From contig NZ_JAFIQX010000006.1 of assembly GCF_017356035.1 (NCBI RefSeq), positions 62,001-126,000 on the forward strand: DNA of 64,000 bases. The letters are read 5' to 3'. Below are positions 17,948 through 26,888 of the stretch, piece after piece. The number at the start of each line of letters is the position of its first letter. Position 1 is the stretch's first letter. The position numbers and the translations under genes were made by a program. The notes beneath the pieces were generated by a model. The model saw only the letters and a list, made by a program, of their open reading frames with translations. It did not search any database and was not told where the DNA came from. The stretch is from Longitalea luteola (lineage in GTDB: Bacteria > Bacteroidota > Bacteroidia > Chitinophagales > Chitinophagaceae).

Positions 17948-18223
17948 TTCAATCTTTTGGACTCCCTACTATCATTTAACTCACGAACTGAATAACTTAA
18001 GAACTGAATAACTGCTTAAATGTGGAATTAATTCCCTCAGCTAAAATGTCTGCGTTGTTATAAAGCAAAGCTTTTGTGTAGTGCAATAATTTGATGTTGC
18101 CGTTTTCATTTTATAAGTTTGTTAAAGAATGAGTTACAAACTGCATAATTTGCAGTTATAAATTATCTGTCCGTACAGGTTGGTATAAGGATTGTTTAAA
18201 TAAATAGAAGTAAACTTATAGAA

Positions 18224-19045
18224 ATGAAACAAGTTATGCATAAAGTTATTATTGCTGCCGTGCTGGCAACAGGTATAACTTCCTGTTCCCAAAACTCTAT
18301 CACAGGCAGGAACCAGCTTTCCCTTTACAACGAAGCCGACATTCAATCAATGGCTGCACAACAATACCAGCAGTTCCTGAGCCAGAACAAAGTCGTTAGC
18401 GCCAGCGCTAATAAAGATGCTGAAATGGTGCGCAGGGTAGGATCGAGACTGGTGGCAGCCATCAATCAATATTATTCTTCCAAAGGCCTTACACAGGAAC
18501 TGGAAGGTTATAAATGGGAATACAACCTCGTTGATTCAAAAGAGGTGAACGCCTGGTGTATGCCCGGTGGTAAGATCGTCGTATACACCGGCTTATTGCC
18601 TATAACACAGAACGAAGCGGCCCTCGCGGTGGTGGTAGGCCATGAAATCGCCCACGCCCTCGCCAAACATGGTAACGAAAGAATGAGCCAGGCAACTGTT
18701 CAGCAGCTGGGAGGTGTAGCCCTGCAGACTGCCATCGCCAATAAAAGCGCCGCAGCCCAGAACCTTTTGCTCAGCGCTTATGGCATCGGTTCCAATGTAG
18801 GCGCATTATTACCTTTCTCGCGTAAACAGGAGCTCGAAGCCGACCGTTATGGTCTGATCTTCTCTGCTATGGCCGGTTACAATCCGCAGGAAGCAATTCC
18901 TTTATGGGAAAGAATGAAAGCAGCAGGTGGCAGCTCAAAACCACCGGAAATCTTAAGTACGCACCCGGCCGAAGATACCCGTATTGCCAAATTGAGGGAT
19001 CTGATGCCTGAAGCCATGAAGTATTATAAACCGGTAGGCAAGTAG
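18224..19045 (+). CDS. M48-family metallopeptidase lipoprotein
   Basis: 273 residues. Lipobox GITSC puts the lipid Cys at residue 21. Zinc site HEIAH at 140-144 and the third ligand in ELEADRYG near residue 206 are intact; the preceding NEAALAVVVG and following ALAKHGNERMSQ are typical of the LoiP/BepA-like M48 branch. It is predicted to be a periplasm-facing zinc protease involved in outer-membrane protein quality control; that role comes from family members. Single gene with its own terminator. Confidence 0.88.
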   Translation: MKQVMHKVIIAAVLATGITSCSQNSITGRNQLSLYNEADIQSMAAQQYQQFLSQNKVVSASANKDAEMVRRVGSRLVAAINQYYSSKGLTQELEGYKWEYNLVDSKEVNAWCMPGGKIVVYTGLLPITQNEAALAVVVGHEIAHALAKHGNERMSQATVQQLGGVALQTAIANKSAAAQNLLLSAYGIGSNVGALLPFSRKQELEADRYGLIFSAMAGYNPQEAIPLWERMKAAGGSSKPPEILSTHPAEDTRIAKLRDLMPEAMKYYKPVGK

Positions 19046-19089
19046 TAACTGGTTTTCCGGGATATAAGAATACAACTGATATTAAATGA

Positions 19090-19123
19090 AAAGACTGAGC
19101 GAAGTGCTCAGTCTTTATTTTTT
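19090..19123 (+). terminator. Terminator after the M48 peptidase
   Basis: AAAGACTGAGC / GCTCAGTCTTT, perfect 11 bp stem, five-base loop, then a T-rich run. It also lies just before the 3' end of the convergent rsgA gene and may serve both. Confidence 0.85.
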
Positions 19124-19136
19124 GGCTAAAGGCCTG

Positions 19137-20195
19137 TCAATACTTCCTGTTCTTGCGGTGTTTAACCACCTGCTTTACCATCTTAGAAAACTGCCTTTCG
19201 TATCGCCGCTTGTCGGCTTCACTGGTCTGAAAGTGGTTTTGCTCACGCAACAATTTCAGGTAGCTGCGATATACAAGCTCGGGCAACACACCGTTATGAA
19301 CGGCGGTTATGATGGCACAGCCGGGTTCATGCTGATGGCTGCAATTGCCAAACCTGCATAGCGGCGCCAATTCGTCAATCAGCGGGTGATTTACACCTTC
19401 GCCTGCTTCTGCGGTAACGCCGAACTCCCGCATACCGGGTGCGTCGATGATCATACTGCCATTAGGCAGCAATACTAGATGCCGCGCCGTGGTGGTATGT
19501 TTACCCTTGCTGTTGGCAGAGCTGGTAGTGCCCTCTTCCTGCACCTTACGCCCCAGCAGGCCGTTGAGCAGGGTGCTTTTGCCAACCCCCGACGATCCCA
19601 GCAGGATGTAGGTGTGGCGAGGCAGGAGGAATTGGCTGATGAGCTCATTCAGCTGTGCGGGGTTTAATGCAGAAGTGAGCACCACCGGACAGTTGTACCC
19701 CAGCTCCTGCACCTGTTGCCGGTAGATCTCCGGGTCAGGAACAAGGTCTGCCTTATTGAGAATGACGATGGGTTGAATATTGCACTGTGCGATCTGCTGC
19801 AGGTAGCGTTGCAGCCGCATGAGGTTATAGTCGCGGTCGAGCCCCTGCACGATGAGCGCTGCATCAATGTTGGCAGCGAGCACCTGCCTGGTACTTTGAG
19901 TGCCTGGTGCTTTGCGGCTAAGTTCATTGATGCGCGGCAGTGTATCGATAATGATCCCATCCTCTTCATAACATTTTACCAACACCCAATCGCCCACTTT
20001 AGGGTAGGCTTCCGGTTCGCGGCTGTTTATAAGGGCGCTTGAGAGTTGTGCATCCACGTTACCTGCTGCGGTGATCAAGAGGTGTTTAAATCCCTGGATA
20101 GACAGAACCCTGGCTGCTTCCAGGTCCTGAGACAGGTTTATTTTGGGATTAAGCATAATATACTCATTCCATCCGTACGACTGTAGTGTCGACAT
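19137..20195 (-). CDS. rsgA: Ribosome small-subunit GTPase RsgA
   Basis: 352 residues from the ATG at 20195 (MSTLQSYGWNEYI, the usual RsgA start). An OB-fold N-terminal domain is followed by a circularly permuted GTPase: the G4 motif NKADL precedes G1 GSSGVGKST, then DAPGMREFG (G3). The C-terminal zinc motif CRFGNCSHQHEPGC is intact. RsgA checks late 30S assembly and releases RbfA. Convergent with the M48 peptidase gene; unlinked functionally to its neighbours. Confidence 0.95.
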   Translation of the reverse strand: MSTLQSYGWNEYIMLNPKINLSQDLEAARVLSIQGFKHLLITAAGNVDAQLSSALINSREPEAYPKVGDWVLVKCYEEDGIIIDTLPRINELSRKAPGTQSTRQVLAANIDAALIVQGLDRDYNLMRLQRYLQQIAQCNIQPIVILNKADLVPDPEIYRQQVQELGYNCPVVLTSALNPAQLNELISQFLLPRHTYILLGSSGVGKSTLLNGLLGRKVQEEGTTSSANSKGKHTTTARHLVLLPNGSMIIDAPGMREFGVTAEAGEGVNHPLIDELAPLCRFGNCSHQHEPGCAIITAVHNGVLPELVYRSYLKLLREQNHFQTSEADKRRYERQFSKMVKQVVKHRKNRKY

Positions 20196-20890
20196 GATAA
20201 TAACAATTTTTGCATTGCGTGTGCAGCACAGCACAGCAAAGCGGTTACAATAAATTAATTAAAGGCTTTATGACGCAGGCAAACGGAGTGTGTTAAAGCG
20301 AAATCGCTTTTTGGACCTGCGTTAGGCTACAATGATCGTCAGGAGATAATATGGTGATTGGCGTGTCATGAGGCACAAAGGTAATAATTTTAATGATGTT
20401 GACTACATCGTTATGCGTTATAAAAAAGTAGTTTTACGATTCGTTTTAGTAATAACCGAAGCAGCTCCACCTGAATGTGCATAACCAAGCCTGATAAAGC
20501 TCCTTTTTATGATCTTTATGATTAAAAGTGGCACATAGCTTGTTTTTCTATCCCCGGTTACATCAGGAACAGCATCTTCCCTAAAAGCTGTTATACTGTA
20601 GTGCGTGGTTAAGGTCGATTTTCTACCCGTTTTACCTGCCGGCTTCCCCACGCCGGTTTGAATAAGTATAGCAGTTCCGTTGAAAGGTCCATATATCCAT
20701 TTATCGTGAAACGGCAAACGTGAAATGTTTTCCAGACTAATGTTCTTCACACACCTCATGCCGATTCAGCATGAAAGGAAGCTAACTGCTGCACACAGGC
20801 GAAACAGGCAGGCAGTCAGAAAGATCAAAACCAGGCCACTATTTCACGTTTCACGACTTACGTTTCACCTCATCATTAAACCCGTTTAAT
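20196..20890. other. Gene-poor gap between rsgA and the amidase
   Basis: About 700 bases. A 113-codon minus-strand ORF (20418-20759, MRCVKNISLENISRLPF start) has no recognisable family and I do not support it as a gene, though it cannot be excluded. A small hairpin AAAGCGA/TCGCTTT with T tail is at about 20297-20313. A TTTCACG heptad array lies at 20841-20870 just before the amidase gene. Confidence 0.4.
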
Positions 20891-22723
20891 ATGAGAAAGC
20901 GGAAATTGCTTGCCCTCACAACCGTGGGAATATTTTTGCAGCTATTGGTGCAGGCCCAACAAACCATTCTCGGTTTAGAAACTTATTTTGAAGAAGCGTA
21001 CTGGCGATACCCGAATATTCCCAAAGGAGTACTGGAAGCAGCAGCCTATTCTGCCTCCCGTTTAACTAACCTGCAGCCATCCGCCGGCCAGGCAGACGTA
21101 TGTACCGGTATGCCGCAACGGTATGGCCTGTACGCATTGATAGAAAATGGCCATGGTTATTTCAAGAATAATCTGCTCACCGTATGCCGGAACAGCGGCA
21201 TCACGCCGGAACAATACAAAAAAGATGTGCGGTTACAGGTGCTGGCCGTTGCCAAATTCTTAAGCCGGGAGGCCAGTATGCGGCCGTTGGATATAAAGAT
21301 CAATGCAGAGGGATTTGCCGTAATCTTCGATAAGCTGGCGGAATTTCCCGACGACAGTTCGGCTATCAACAAATATGCACTCGCCCTGTACAAATATGAC
21401 ATCTACGATCATTTGCGCAGCGGCTTCACCACGCCTTCACTCAAAAGAGCGCCGGTGAAAGTGCACTGGGAGCAACTGTTCCCCGCGCCATTGTTGCGCA
21501 AATTACAGGCGCCCGCCATACAGGTGCATGCAGCAAAAGACAGCGTGCTGTTTCAGGCAATCCCGGTAAATGCCGATGGCACCACTGTTTTCACCGCCAA
21601 TCACATCCCCGACATTAGTAACATCCATGAAGCAACGGAAGCTGTTGAATCAGATTATACACCGGCTATTTATATTAAGGCGAATGCCGCCAACTACCAA
21701 AGTGGACGCAACGGAACAAAAATTTCGCATGTAACCATCCATACGGCCCAGGGCAGTTATGCAGCTGCTATTTCCTGGCTGCGGAATGCGAATGCACATC
21801 AATCAGCACATTACATCGTTCGTGCTTCAGACGGACAAATAACCCAAATGGTAAAGGAACACGATATGGCCTTGCATGTTCACACGGCCAATGCCTATAC
21901 CGTCGGCGTGGAGCACGAAGGATATATGGAATACGGCAATAAATGGTATAGCGATAAAATGTACATGGCTTCGGCTGCCCTGGTACGTGATATCTGTATA
22001 CGCCGCGCTATCGATGAAAGGTCATGCTTTCGCGGACCGGCTACAACAGCCACCAGCTTTCAAACCGCCGGCGTACATATAAAGGGCCATCAACACTACA
22101 GTGGTAATGCCCATGCCGACCCCGGTAAATACTGGAACTGGAATTTGTACGCCGATATGCTGCTGGAGAAATATGTAAAGGATGCTGATCCTGAAGTCGC
22201 GTTCAAGACCATTCCCAATGGCATTTATCGTATAACCAATGTCAACAGCAAAAAAGTATTAAACACCCGTGACTGTGCAGGTCACCCGTTAACGAAAATA
22301 ACGCAAGGCGGCTGGACGGGCAGGGACTGTGAGCGCTGGCGCTTTGAATATGCGGGAGATGGCTGGTACAAGATCACCAGCCTGGTGAGCGGCCGGGCCA
22401 TGGAAGTGCCGGGCGGCTCGCGCGAAAATGTACAGATCTATTTAAAAGACATCAAAGATCAGGATTGCCAGCTTTGGCGTATACTGGAAGCAGGTAGTAA
22501 AGGCGAGTTACGGCTGGTGAACAAGGCAAGCGGCAAAACGCTTGACGTTTTTGGCGGTTCCTTCAATAATGGCGCTGCCGTTTTGCAAACCGCCTGGGCC
22601 GGTAAAAGCCGCCAGAAATGGACATTGACAGCAGCACCATCGAAAGTGATGGCTGAGGAAGATAGCCATCGTTTCAGAAAGGTGCAGCTCGATTCAACGG
22701 AAGCGATGCCTGCGGCGAATTGA
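20891..22723 (+). CDS. Exported N-acetylmuramoyl-L-alanine amidase with ricin-type lectin domain
   Basis: 610 residues with a signal peptide ending LVQAQ. Residues about 25-190 are an uncharacterised helical N-terminal region resembling a lysozyme-like or accessory domain (VLEAAAYSASRLTN). The amidase_2 domain starts near 275: first zinc His in TIHTAQGSY (H284), then HVHTANAYTVGVEHEG and the distal GHQHYSGNAHADPGKYWNW. The C-terminal 140 residues form a ricin B-type beta-trefoil (three repeats with QxW-like endings: ERWRF, QLWRI, QKWTL), likely binding glycan. It is predicted to cut the amide bond between muramic acid and L-Ala, for remodelling, predation or defence; the target (own or foreign wall) is not determined. 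Confidence 0.85.
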   Translation: MRKRKLLALTTVGIFLQLLVQAQQTILGLETYFEEAYWRYPNIPKGVLEAAAYSASRLTNLQPSAGQADVCTGMPQRYGLYALIENGHGYFKNNLLTVCRNSGITPEQYKKDVRLQVLAVAKFLSREASMRPLDIKINAEGFAVIFDKLAEFPDDSSAINKYALALYKYDIYDHLRSGFTTPSLKRAPVKVHWEQLFPAPLLRKLQAPAIQVHAAKDSVLFQAIPVNADGTTVFTANHIPDISNIHEATEAVESDYTPAIYIKANAANYQSGRNGTKISHVTIHTAQGSYAAAISWLRNANAHQSAHYIVRASDGQITQMVKEHDMALHVHTANAYTVGVEHEGYMEYGNKWYSDKMYMASAALVRDICIRRAIDERSCFRGPATTATSFQTAGVHIKGHQHYSGNAHADPGKYWNWNLYADMLLEKYVKDADPEVAFKTIPNGIYRITNVNSKKVLNTRDCAGHPLTKITQGGWTGRDCERWRFEYAGDGWYKITSLVSGRAMEVPGGSRENVQIYLKDIKDQDCQLWRILEAGSKGELRLVNKASGKTLDVFGGSFNNGAAVLQTAWAGKSRQKWTLTAAPSKVMAEEDSHRFRKVQLDSTEAMPAAN

Positions 22724-23017
22724 TATAACGACAAGCGAATGCAGCACCGCTATGAACAGTAACAGGGCGTAAATGCGGGCATTTTGTCAAACAGACACAT
22801 ATTTAATATGCTTTATATAACCCTTAGTGAGGCCAGTATTGAAAGGCGCATAGAAAATCTAAGCTCTTTCTAATGTCTTTACCAGCAAGCTTCTTGAAGC
22901 TTGATGCTTATTGTTTTAGCGTTAAACCATCCTATAAATTTTAACAACCATTGGTGTGGATGGAATGATCTGCACCAATGTTGTTAAATTTTTTTTTATC
23001 TAGTGCCTAAATTTTCA
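22724..23017. other. Gap downstream of the amidase gene
   Basis: No ORF recognised. The only structured part is the hairpin listed at 22941-22997; the rest looks like ordinary spacer. Confidence 0.5.
22941..22997 (+). terminator. Terminator-like hairpin with long T run
   Basis: TTAACAACCATTGGTG pairs with CACCAATGTTGTTAA (one bulge), 16-base loop, followed by ten T. It is more than 200 bases after the amidase stop, directly before the promoter of the DUF3052-like gene. Confidence 0.65.
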
Positions 23018-23025
23018 TACCTTTG
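23018..23025 (+). promoter_or_regulatory. Promoter -7 box of the DUF3052-like gene
   Basis: TACCTTTG matches TAxxTTTG, 50 bases before the ATG; a T-rich tract takes the -33 position. Confidence 0.55.
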
Positions 23026-23075
23026 CAATCCCGTCTATTTTTAAAACCTGAAAAGCTTATACAAAAACCTTCGGC

Positions 23076-23522
23076 ATGTCGCAAAATTTGTTAGAAAAGC
23101 TTCAATTACAGGAAGAAAAAAACGTGTTAATCCAGGGTTTACCTTCCTCAATCGAGAAGCAATTTGCCAAATTATCGTTTGCCAAAAATGTAACACCACT
23201 GTTAAAAACCCGTAAGATCGACTTTGCTCTGGTGTTTGCAGTAAACGAAAATCAATTAAACTGCATTTTAAGGGATGTACTTCCCGCCCTTCAGGAAGGC
23301 GGCAAATTCTGGATTGCTTATCCAAAAAGCACTTCCAAAATTGCTACCGATCTGAACAGGGTATGTAGTTGGGATGGCGTTAGAAACGCAGGCTTTGATA
23401 ACGCTGATGAAGTGGCTTTAGACCATGTGTGGACCGCTATCCGGTTCAACAAGGCTGTTGCCACCGTAAAAGCTGGCGGCAGAAAAAGAGTGGTTGCTCC
23501 TGCTCCGGCAATGGTAGACTAA
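23076..23522 (+). CDS. DUF3052-like protein
   Basis: 148 residues. A central segment reads like an MTase-like or DUF3052 fold: DFALVFAVNENQLNCILRDVLPALQ, then GGKFWIAYPKSTSKIATDLNRV, a pattern found in small Bacteroidota and actinobacterial DUF3052 proteins. The basic tail AGGRKRVVAPAP is low complexity. No signal peptide or catalytic motif is visible. It has its own promoter box and a strong 3' hairpin, so it is probably a well-expressed single gene. Function unknown. Confidence 0.7.
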   Translation: MSQNLLEKLQLQEEKNVLIQGLPSSIEKQFAKLSFAKNVTPLLKTRKIDFALVFAVNENQLNCILRDVLPALQEGGKFWIAYPKSTSKIATDLNRVCSWDGVRNAGFDNADEVALDHVWTAIRFNKAVATVKAGGRKRVVAPAPAMVD

Positions 23523-23588
23523 TTTTCCCGTGCATTATTTACATGTATCGTAAACTGTCTCATCACGACAGCTAATTAAATTTATTGC

Positions 23589-23624
23589 TTAACCCCGACC
23601 GGCTAATGCCAGCGTCGGGGTTAA
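23589..23624 (+). terminator. Hairpin after the DUF3052-like gene
   Basis: TTAACCCCGAC / GTCGGGGTTAA, perfect 11 bp stem with 14-base loop; no clean T run follows. Confidence 0.65.
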
Positions 23625-23640
23625 ATCGTTTTATGCTGAA

Positions 23641-23812
23641 CCTGTCTGCCGGCAGGCAGGCGCTGAATGCCTAAGGCTTAACGCCTGCTCCCGTACTGGC
23701 ATTTTGCGCCATTAGGCTGCACCTCGCGAAATCCCGGAAAGTAATGCGGGCAGCACTTCCGGAGTTCAGCATTCAGCGTTAAACCTTAGGCGTTAAGCGT
23801 TAAACGTTTTAA
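23641..23812. repeat. 20 bp palindrome copy plus CGTTAAGC-type inverted heptads
   Basis: CCTGTCTGCCGGCAGGCAGG at 23641-23660, followed by GCTGAATGCC/TTAACGCC units (to about 23690) that recur inverted as CAGCATTCAGCGTTAA and GGCGTTAAGCGTTAAACG (23766-23810). Resembles the element at 1039-1271. Confidence 0.6.
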
Positions 23813-25812
23813 AGTTTTTTGAATACACTGCCGGTGAGCCTCGTAATTTCCATTTCCATTTCCTTGATGTGCAAATGCGGGGGAAGCAGTTCTAAAAACT
23901 TCTCGTAGGTATTGTTTGTCTCCAGGTCGGCCTGGTTCTGCTCTAATAACCGTTTTATTTTTTTAAGCTTAAGGTATTGCAGCGTCGACACTACATCATC
24001 TTTAAAGCCTTTCTCTTCTTTCATCAATGCCTTGTGCTTGTAGTCGATACCCAGGTATTTCCTAAAGCCCTGTTCGAGCGTGGCGAATACCTGTTTCTCT
24101 GCCTGCCAGTGATCGCTTAATTCATAAGGTGTATTCAATATAGACACCGCCAGTGTACTAACTTCATTGTCCTGGGAAAACACAAAATCCTTATCGGTAG
24201 GTTCCTGCATCTCGCTCAACATTTCGCGGTATAAATTCAGCACCCTGATAACCGCCTGGTTCTCGATCATTTCTTCCGCAATATCCTGTGAAAAGATATA
24301 GTCGGCTATTTTCATTTGAGAATCCCATTCTTTTGTTCCATGTTCCAGCAAGACCTTTACCAATGCTTTTTCCTGTAATTCATCTTTGAAGATCAGGTTA
24401 AAGCTTTCATCACTGTATTCAGCCGCAGCGCCGCGCATGGCATTATCTTCATACTGCTGCTCGATATCAGCCGGCTGCTGCCTGCTTTCGTCCCTGGCAA
24501 TTTTTTCACGAATGAATTTATTCACCAGGTTAACCAGGCCCCCTTCTTCGATCCGTAACAACTCCGCACACTTTTTTATATAGTCCTGCTGTTTGGTAAA
24601 ATCTTCCAGCTTGTTGATCTTGGCAATGGTTTCCGCTACCTGGTTTACAACGACCGCTTTTTTATTGGCATCATTGCCTACATCCTTCATTTGTACTTCC
24701 AGCTGAAATAAAATGAAGTCCTTTTTATTTTTATCGATAAACTCGCGGAAGGCGGCGGCGCCTACTTTATGCACATAGCTGTCGGGGTCTTCTTTATCAG
24801 GGATCAGCACCAGCTTTACATTCAAACCTTCTTCCAGCGCCATATCGAGCCCGCGCAAAGCCGCTTTAACCCCCGCCGCATCGCCATCATAAATGATGGT
24901 AAGATTGTTCGTGTACTTTTTAATAAGCCGCAGCTGGTCCATCGTGAGAGAAGTACCACCCGAAGCCACTACGTTCTCAATGCCGGCCTGGTGCAGCGAG
25001 AGCACATCGGTATATCCCTCCACCAGTAAACATTCATCGTATTTATCAATGGCCTGCCGGGCAAAATAAGTGCCGTAGAGGATCTTACTCTTAATGTATA
25101 CTTCGTTTTCCGGCGTATTGATGTATTTAGGGGCTTTATCACTTTTACCAATAATACGCGCCCCGAAACCGATTACTTTACCGGTTTGATTGTGTACAGG
25201 GAAAATAATGCGGCCGCGATAATTGTCGAATGGCTTTCCATCGCGCACCACGACCAGGCCGCTTTTTTGCAGGTATTCGAGGCTGTATTGGGCAGCCAGT
25301 GCAGTTTGTGCAAAGACATCGCGGGTTTGTAAACAATAGCCGAGCTGAAAACGTTCGATGATCTCTTCGCGGAAACCACGTTCTTTTAAGTAGCTTAAGC
25401 CGATCGCCTGGCCTTCCTCGCTCTGCAACAGGTTCTCTGAGAAATACTGCCGTGCGAAATTATTCAGGATGAACAAACTGTCGGCCGTTTGCTGCATTTG
25501 CTTCACTTCCGGACTTACAGCCGTTTCTTCCACTTCAACATTGTATTTGGCCGCCAGCCAGCGCAATGCTTCTACATAAGAATACTTCTCATGCTCCATA
25601 ATAAAGCTGATGGTATTGCCGCTACGGCCGCAACCGAAACATTTATAGATCTCCTTGGCAGGAGAAACGGTGAAGGACGGTGTCTTTTCTCCATGGAAAG
25701 GGCAAAGTCCCAGATAGTTGGCGCCCCGCTTCTTTAATTTTATGAAACTGCCTACGATTTCAATGATGTCTATGCGGCTAAGGATCTGCTGTATGGTTTG
25801 CTGACTGATCAT
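23809..25812 (-). CDS. dnaG: DNA primase
   Basis: 667 residues from ATG 25812. The CHC2 zinc finger (C37, H40, C58, C61 in LCPFH and KCFGCG) is complete. The N-terminal RNA polymerase domain shows GYCLQTRDVF and VIGFGARIIG, and the TOPRIM domain has LVEGYTDVLSLHQAGIENVVASGGTSLT then IIYDGDAAGVKA. The C-terminal third is the DnaB-interacting region and is divergent. Makes RNA primers for replication. The first three codons of the open frame (from 25821) are not needed. No rpoD or rpsU neighbour is present. Confidence 0.95.
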   Translation of the reverse strand: MISQQTIQQILSRIDIIEIVGSFIKLKKRGANYLGLCPFHGEKTPSFTVSPAKEIYKCFGCGRSGNTISFIMEHEKYSYVEALRWLAAKYNVEVEETAVSPEVKQMQQTADSLFILNNFARQYFSENLLQSEEGQAIGLSYLKERGFREEIIERFQLGYCLQTRDVFAQTALAAQYSLEYLQKSGLVVVRDGKPFDNYRGRIIFPVHNQTGKVIGFGARIIGKSDKAPKYINTPENEVYIKSKILYGTYFARQAIDKYDECLLVEGYTDVLSLHQAGIENVVASGGTSLTMDQLRLIKKYTNNLTIIYDGDAAGVKAALRGLDMALEEGLNVKLVLIPDKEDPDSYVHKVGAAAFREFIDKNKKDFILFQLEVQMKDVGNDANKKAVVVNQVAETIAKINKLEDFTKQQDYIKKCAELLRIEEGGLVNLVNKFIREKIARDESRQQPADIEQQYEDNAMRGAAAEYSDESFNLIFKDELQEKALVKVLLEHGTKEWDSQMKIADYIFSQDIAEEMIENQAVIRVLNLYREMLSEMQEPTDKDFVFSQDNEVSTLAVSILNTPYELSDHWQAEKQVFATLEQGFRKYLGIDYKHKALMKEEKGFKDDVVSTLQYLKLKKIKRLLEQNQADLETNNTYEKFLELLPPHLHIKEMEMEITRLTGSVFKKL

Positions 25813-25868
25813 CAGTAGCAAATTTAGGGTTCAATTGGTATTTCAAAGGAATTGATATTGGACAAGAA

Positions 25869-25982
25869 ATGAAAGGGGCAGGGAAATTAGGCATTCGCAA
25901 ACACAGGAAACATTTGGATCTCATAGATAGTGTGTACAACATCGAAAAAGACATCATCGAAAAGGGTGTTCCGTGTAAATAA
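25869..25982 (+). CDS. Possible 37-residue small protein
   Basis: ATG at 25869 runs 37 codons to TAA at 25980-25982. The product is basic and helical (KHRKHLDLIDSVYNIEKDI) and ends VPCK. The stop overlaps a small hairpin GGGTGTT/AACACCC (25963-25988). Divergent from dnaG. It may be a real short ORF or the tail of a decayed gene; no family recognised. The rest of the dnaG-26240 gap holds nothing else assignable. Confidence 0.3.
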   Translation: MKGAGKLGIRKHRKHLDLIDSVYNIEKDIIEKGVPCK

Positions 25983-26239
25983 AACACCCGCCGAACCTGC
26001 CTGCAGATCATGCTCCCACCAATCTAATGACTTACAGGTCATTGTATATATTCATTTACTGCATGCTGGAAAGTGATGTTGTAACAACCACTCCGGACGT
26101 TTTCAATATTGGGTTATTTTTTATGGTCGTTCTCCTGTTTTTATCGCAAATGTTTCTTAAATTTAATCAACCACACTATCAACGCCTTACCAACCAACTT
26201 TAGGAAGCTCTTTTATTTCTTCATTTAAAATTTTCTCCC

Positions 26240-26629
26240 ATGGTAACAACAGATATCGCACAGCTATCAAGAGAATGCAATGCCTGGAGGGAGACATTGC
26301 GTTCTTACCGAGACGAATTCGGTCAACTTAAAAACCGCCTCCAGGATCTCGCGGGGCACCAAACCAACAGAGACGTACTCCTGGAAATTGAACACCTCGA
26401 CAATCAGTTCCACATTCAGCTCATTAACATTCACGACCTCAAACAAGCCATTAAAAATCACCACCGCAGGCTCAATCACGAAATGGCTGAAAACAATAAT
26501 GGGCAACTAACGGATGACACTACTACGGATCACGAAAAATTATTCAACGACTATCAGCAACTGGAAAATACCCTGCAGGAAGTAAAGCAGGAATTTTCGC
26601 ATTTTGCGAGCCACATACAATACCAATAG
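26240..26629 (+). CDS. Predicted coiled-coil protein, unknown function
   Basis: 129 residues, almost entirely helical, with heptad-like stretches RETLRSYRDEFGQLKNRLQ, EIEHLDNQFHIQLINIHDLK and LFNDYQQLENTLQEVKQEF. A polar linker (NNNGQLTDDTTTD) splits two helices. It has no signal peptide and no Cys. Small coiled-coil proteins of this kind occur across Bacteroidota without assigned role. It is a single gene followed by a heptad-repeat region. Real gene judged from codon use and length; function not inferred. Confidence 0.6.
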   Translation: MVTTDIAQLSRECNAWRETLRSYRDEFGQLKNRLQDLAGHQTNRDVLLEIEHLDNQFHIQLINIHDLKQAIKNHHRRLNHEMAENNNGQLTDDTTTDHEKLFNDYQQLENTLQEVKQEFSHFASHIQYQ

Positions 26630-26790
26630 GCAATTAGCAATTGACAACTGGCAAATGCTAATTAATATTGAAGAATTACACGACTGTTTTGGCTTCGAAG
26701 TTCTCCTGGCCCGTTACCATTATCTATAGCTCCTGAGCGAAGCCGTATGATTGCTTATTGTCTGTTGCCTGTTACCAATTGACTAACTCC
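26630..26790. repeat. Inverted heptad arrays (AATTAGC / ATTGTCT type)
   Basis: Left array CAATAGGCAATTAGCAATTG units at 26630-26665 and inverted units TTGCTTATTGTCTGTTGCCT at 26751-26772 flank unrelated sequence. TCCTGAGCGAAGCCG (26731-26745) is a copy of the CTGAGC-GAAG element listed at 42404. A short palindrome CCTGCGCCGGCAGG follows at 26812-26825. Confidence 0.55.
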
Positions 26791-26888
26791 CCCTGAATAC
26801 AGCCAAAATGTCCTGCGCCGGCAGGCGAAGGACCGCATCCATACCTTTTTAAAACTATCTATTCTTCATTTTAAAAAAATTGTTTGCT

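Noticed and set aside
20418-20759. 113-codon minus-strand ORF between rsgA and the amidase gene
   Set aside because: No recognisable motif, unusual composition, no promoter or terminator; treated as spurious although not excluded.
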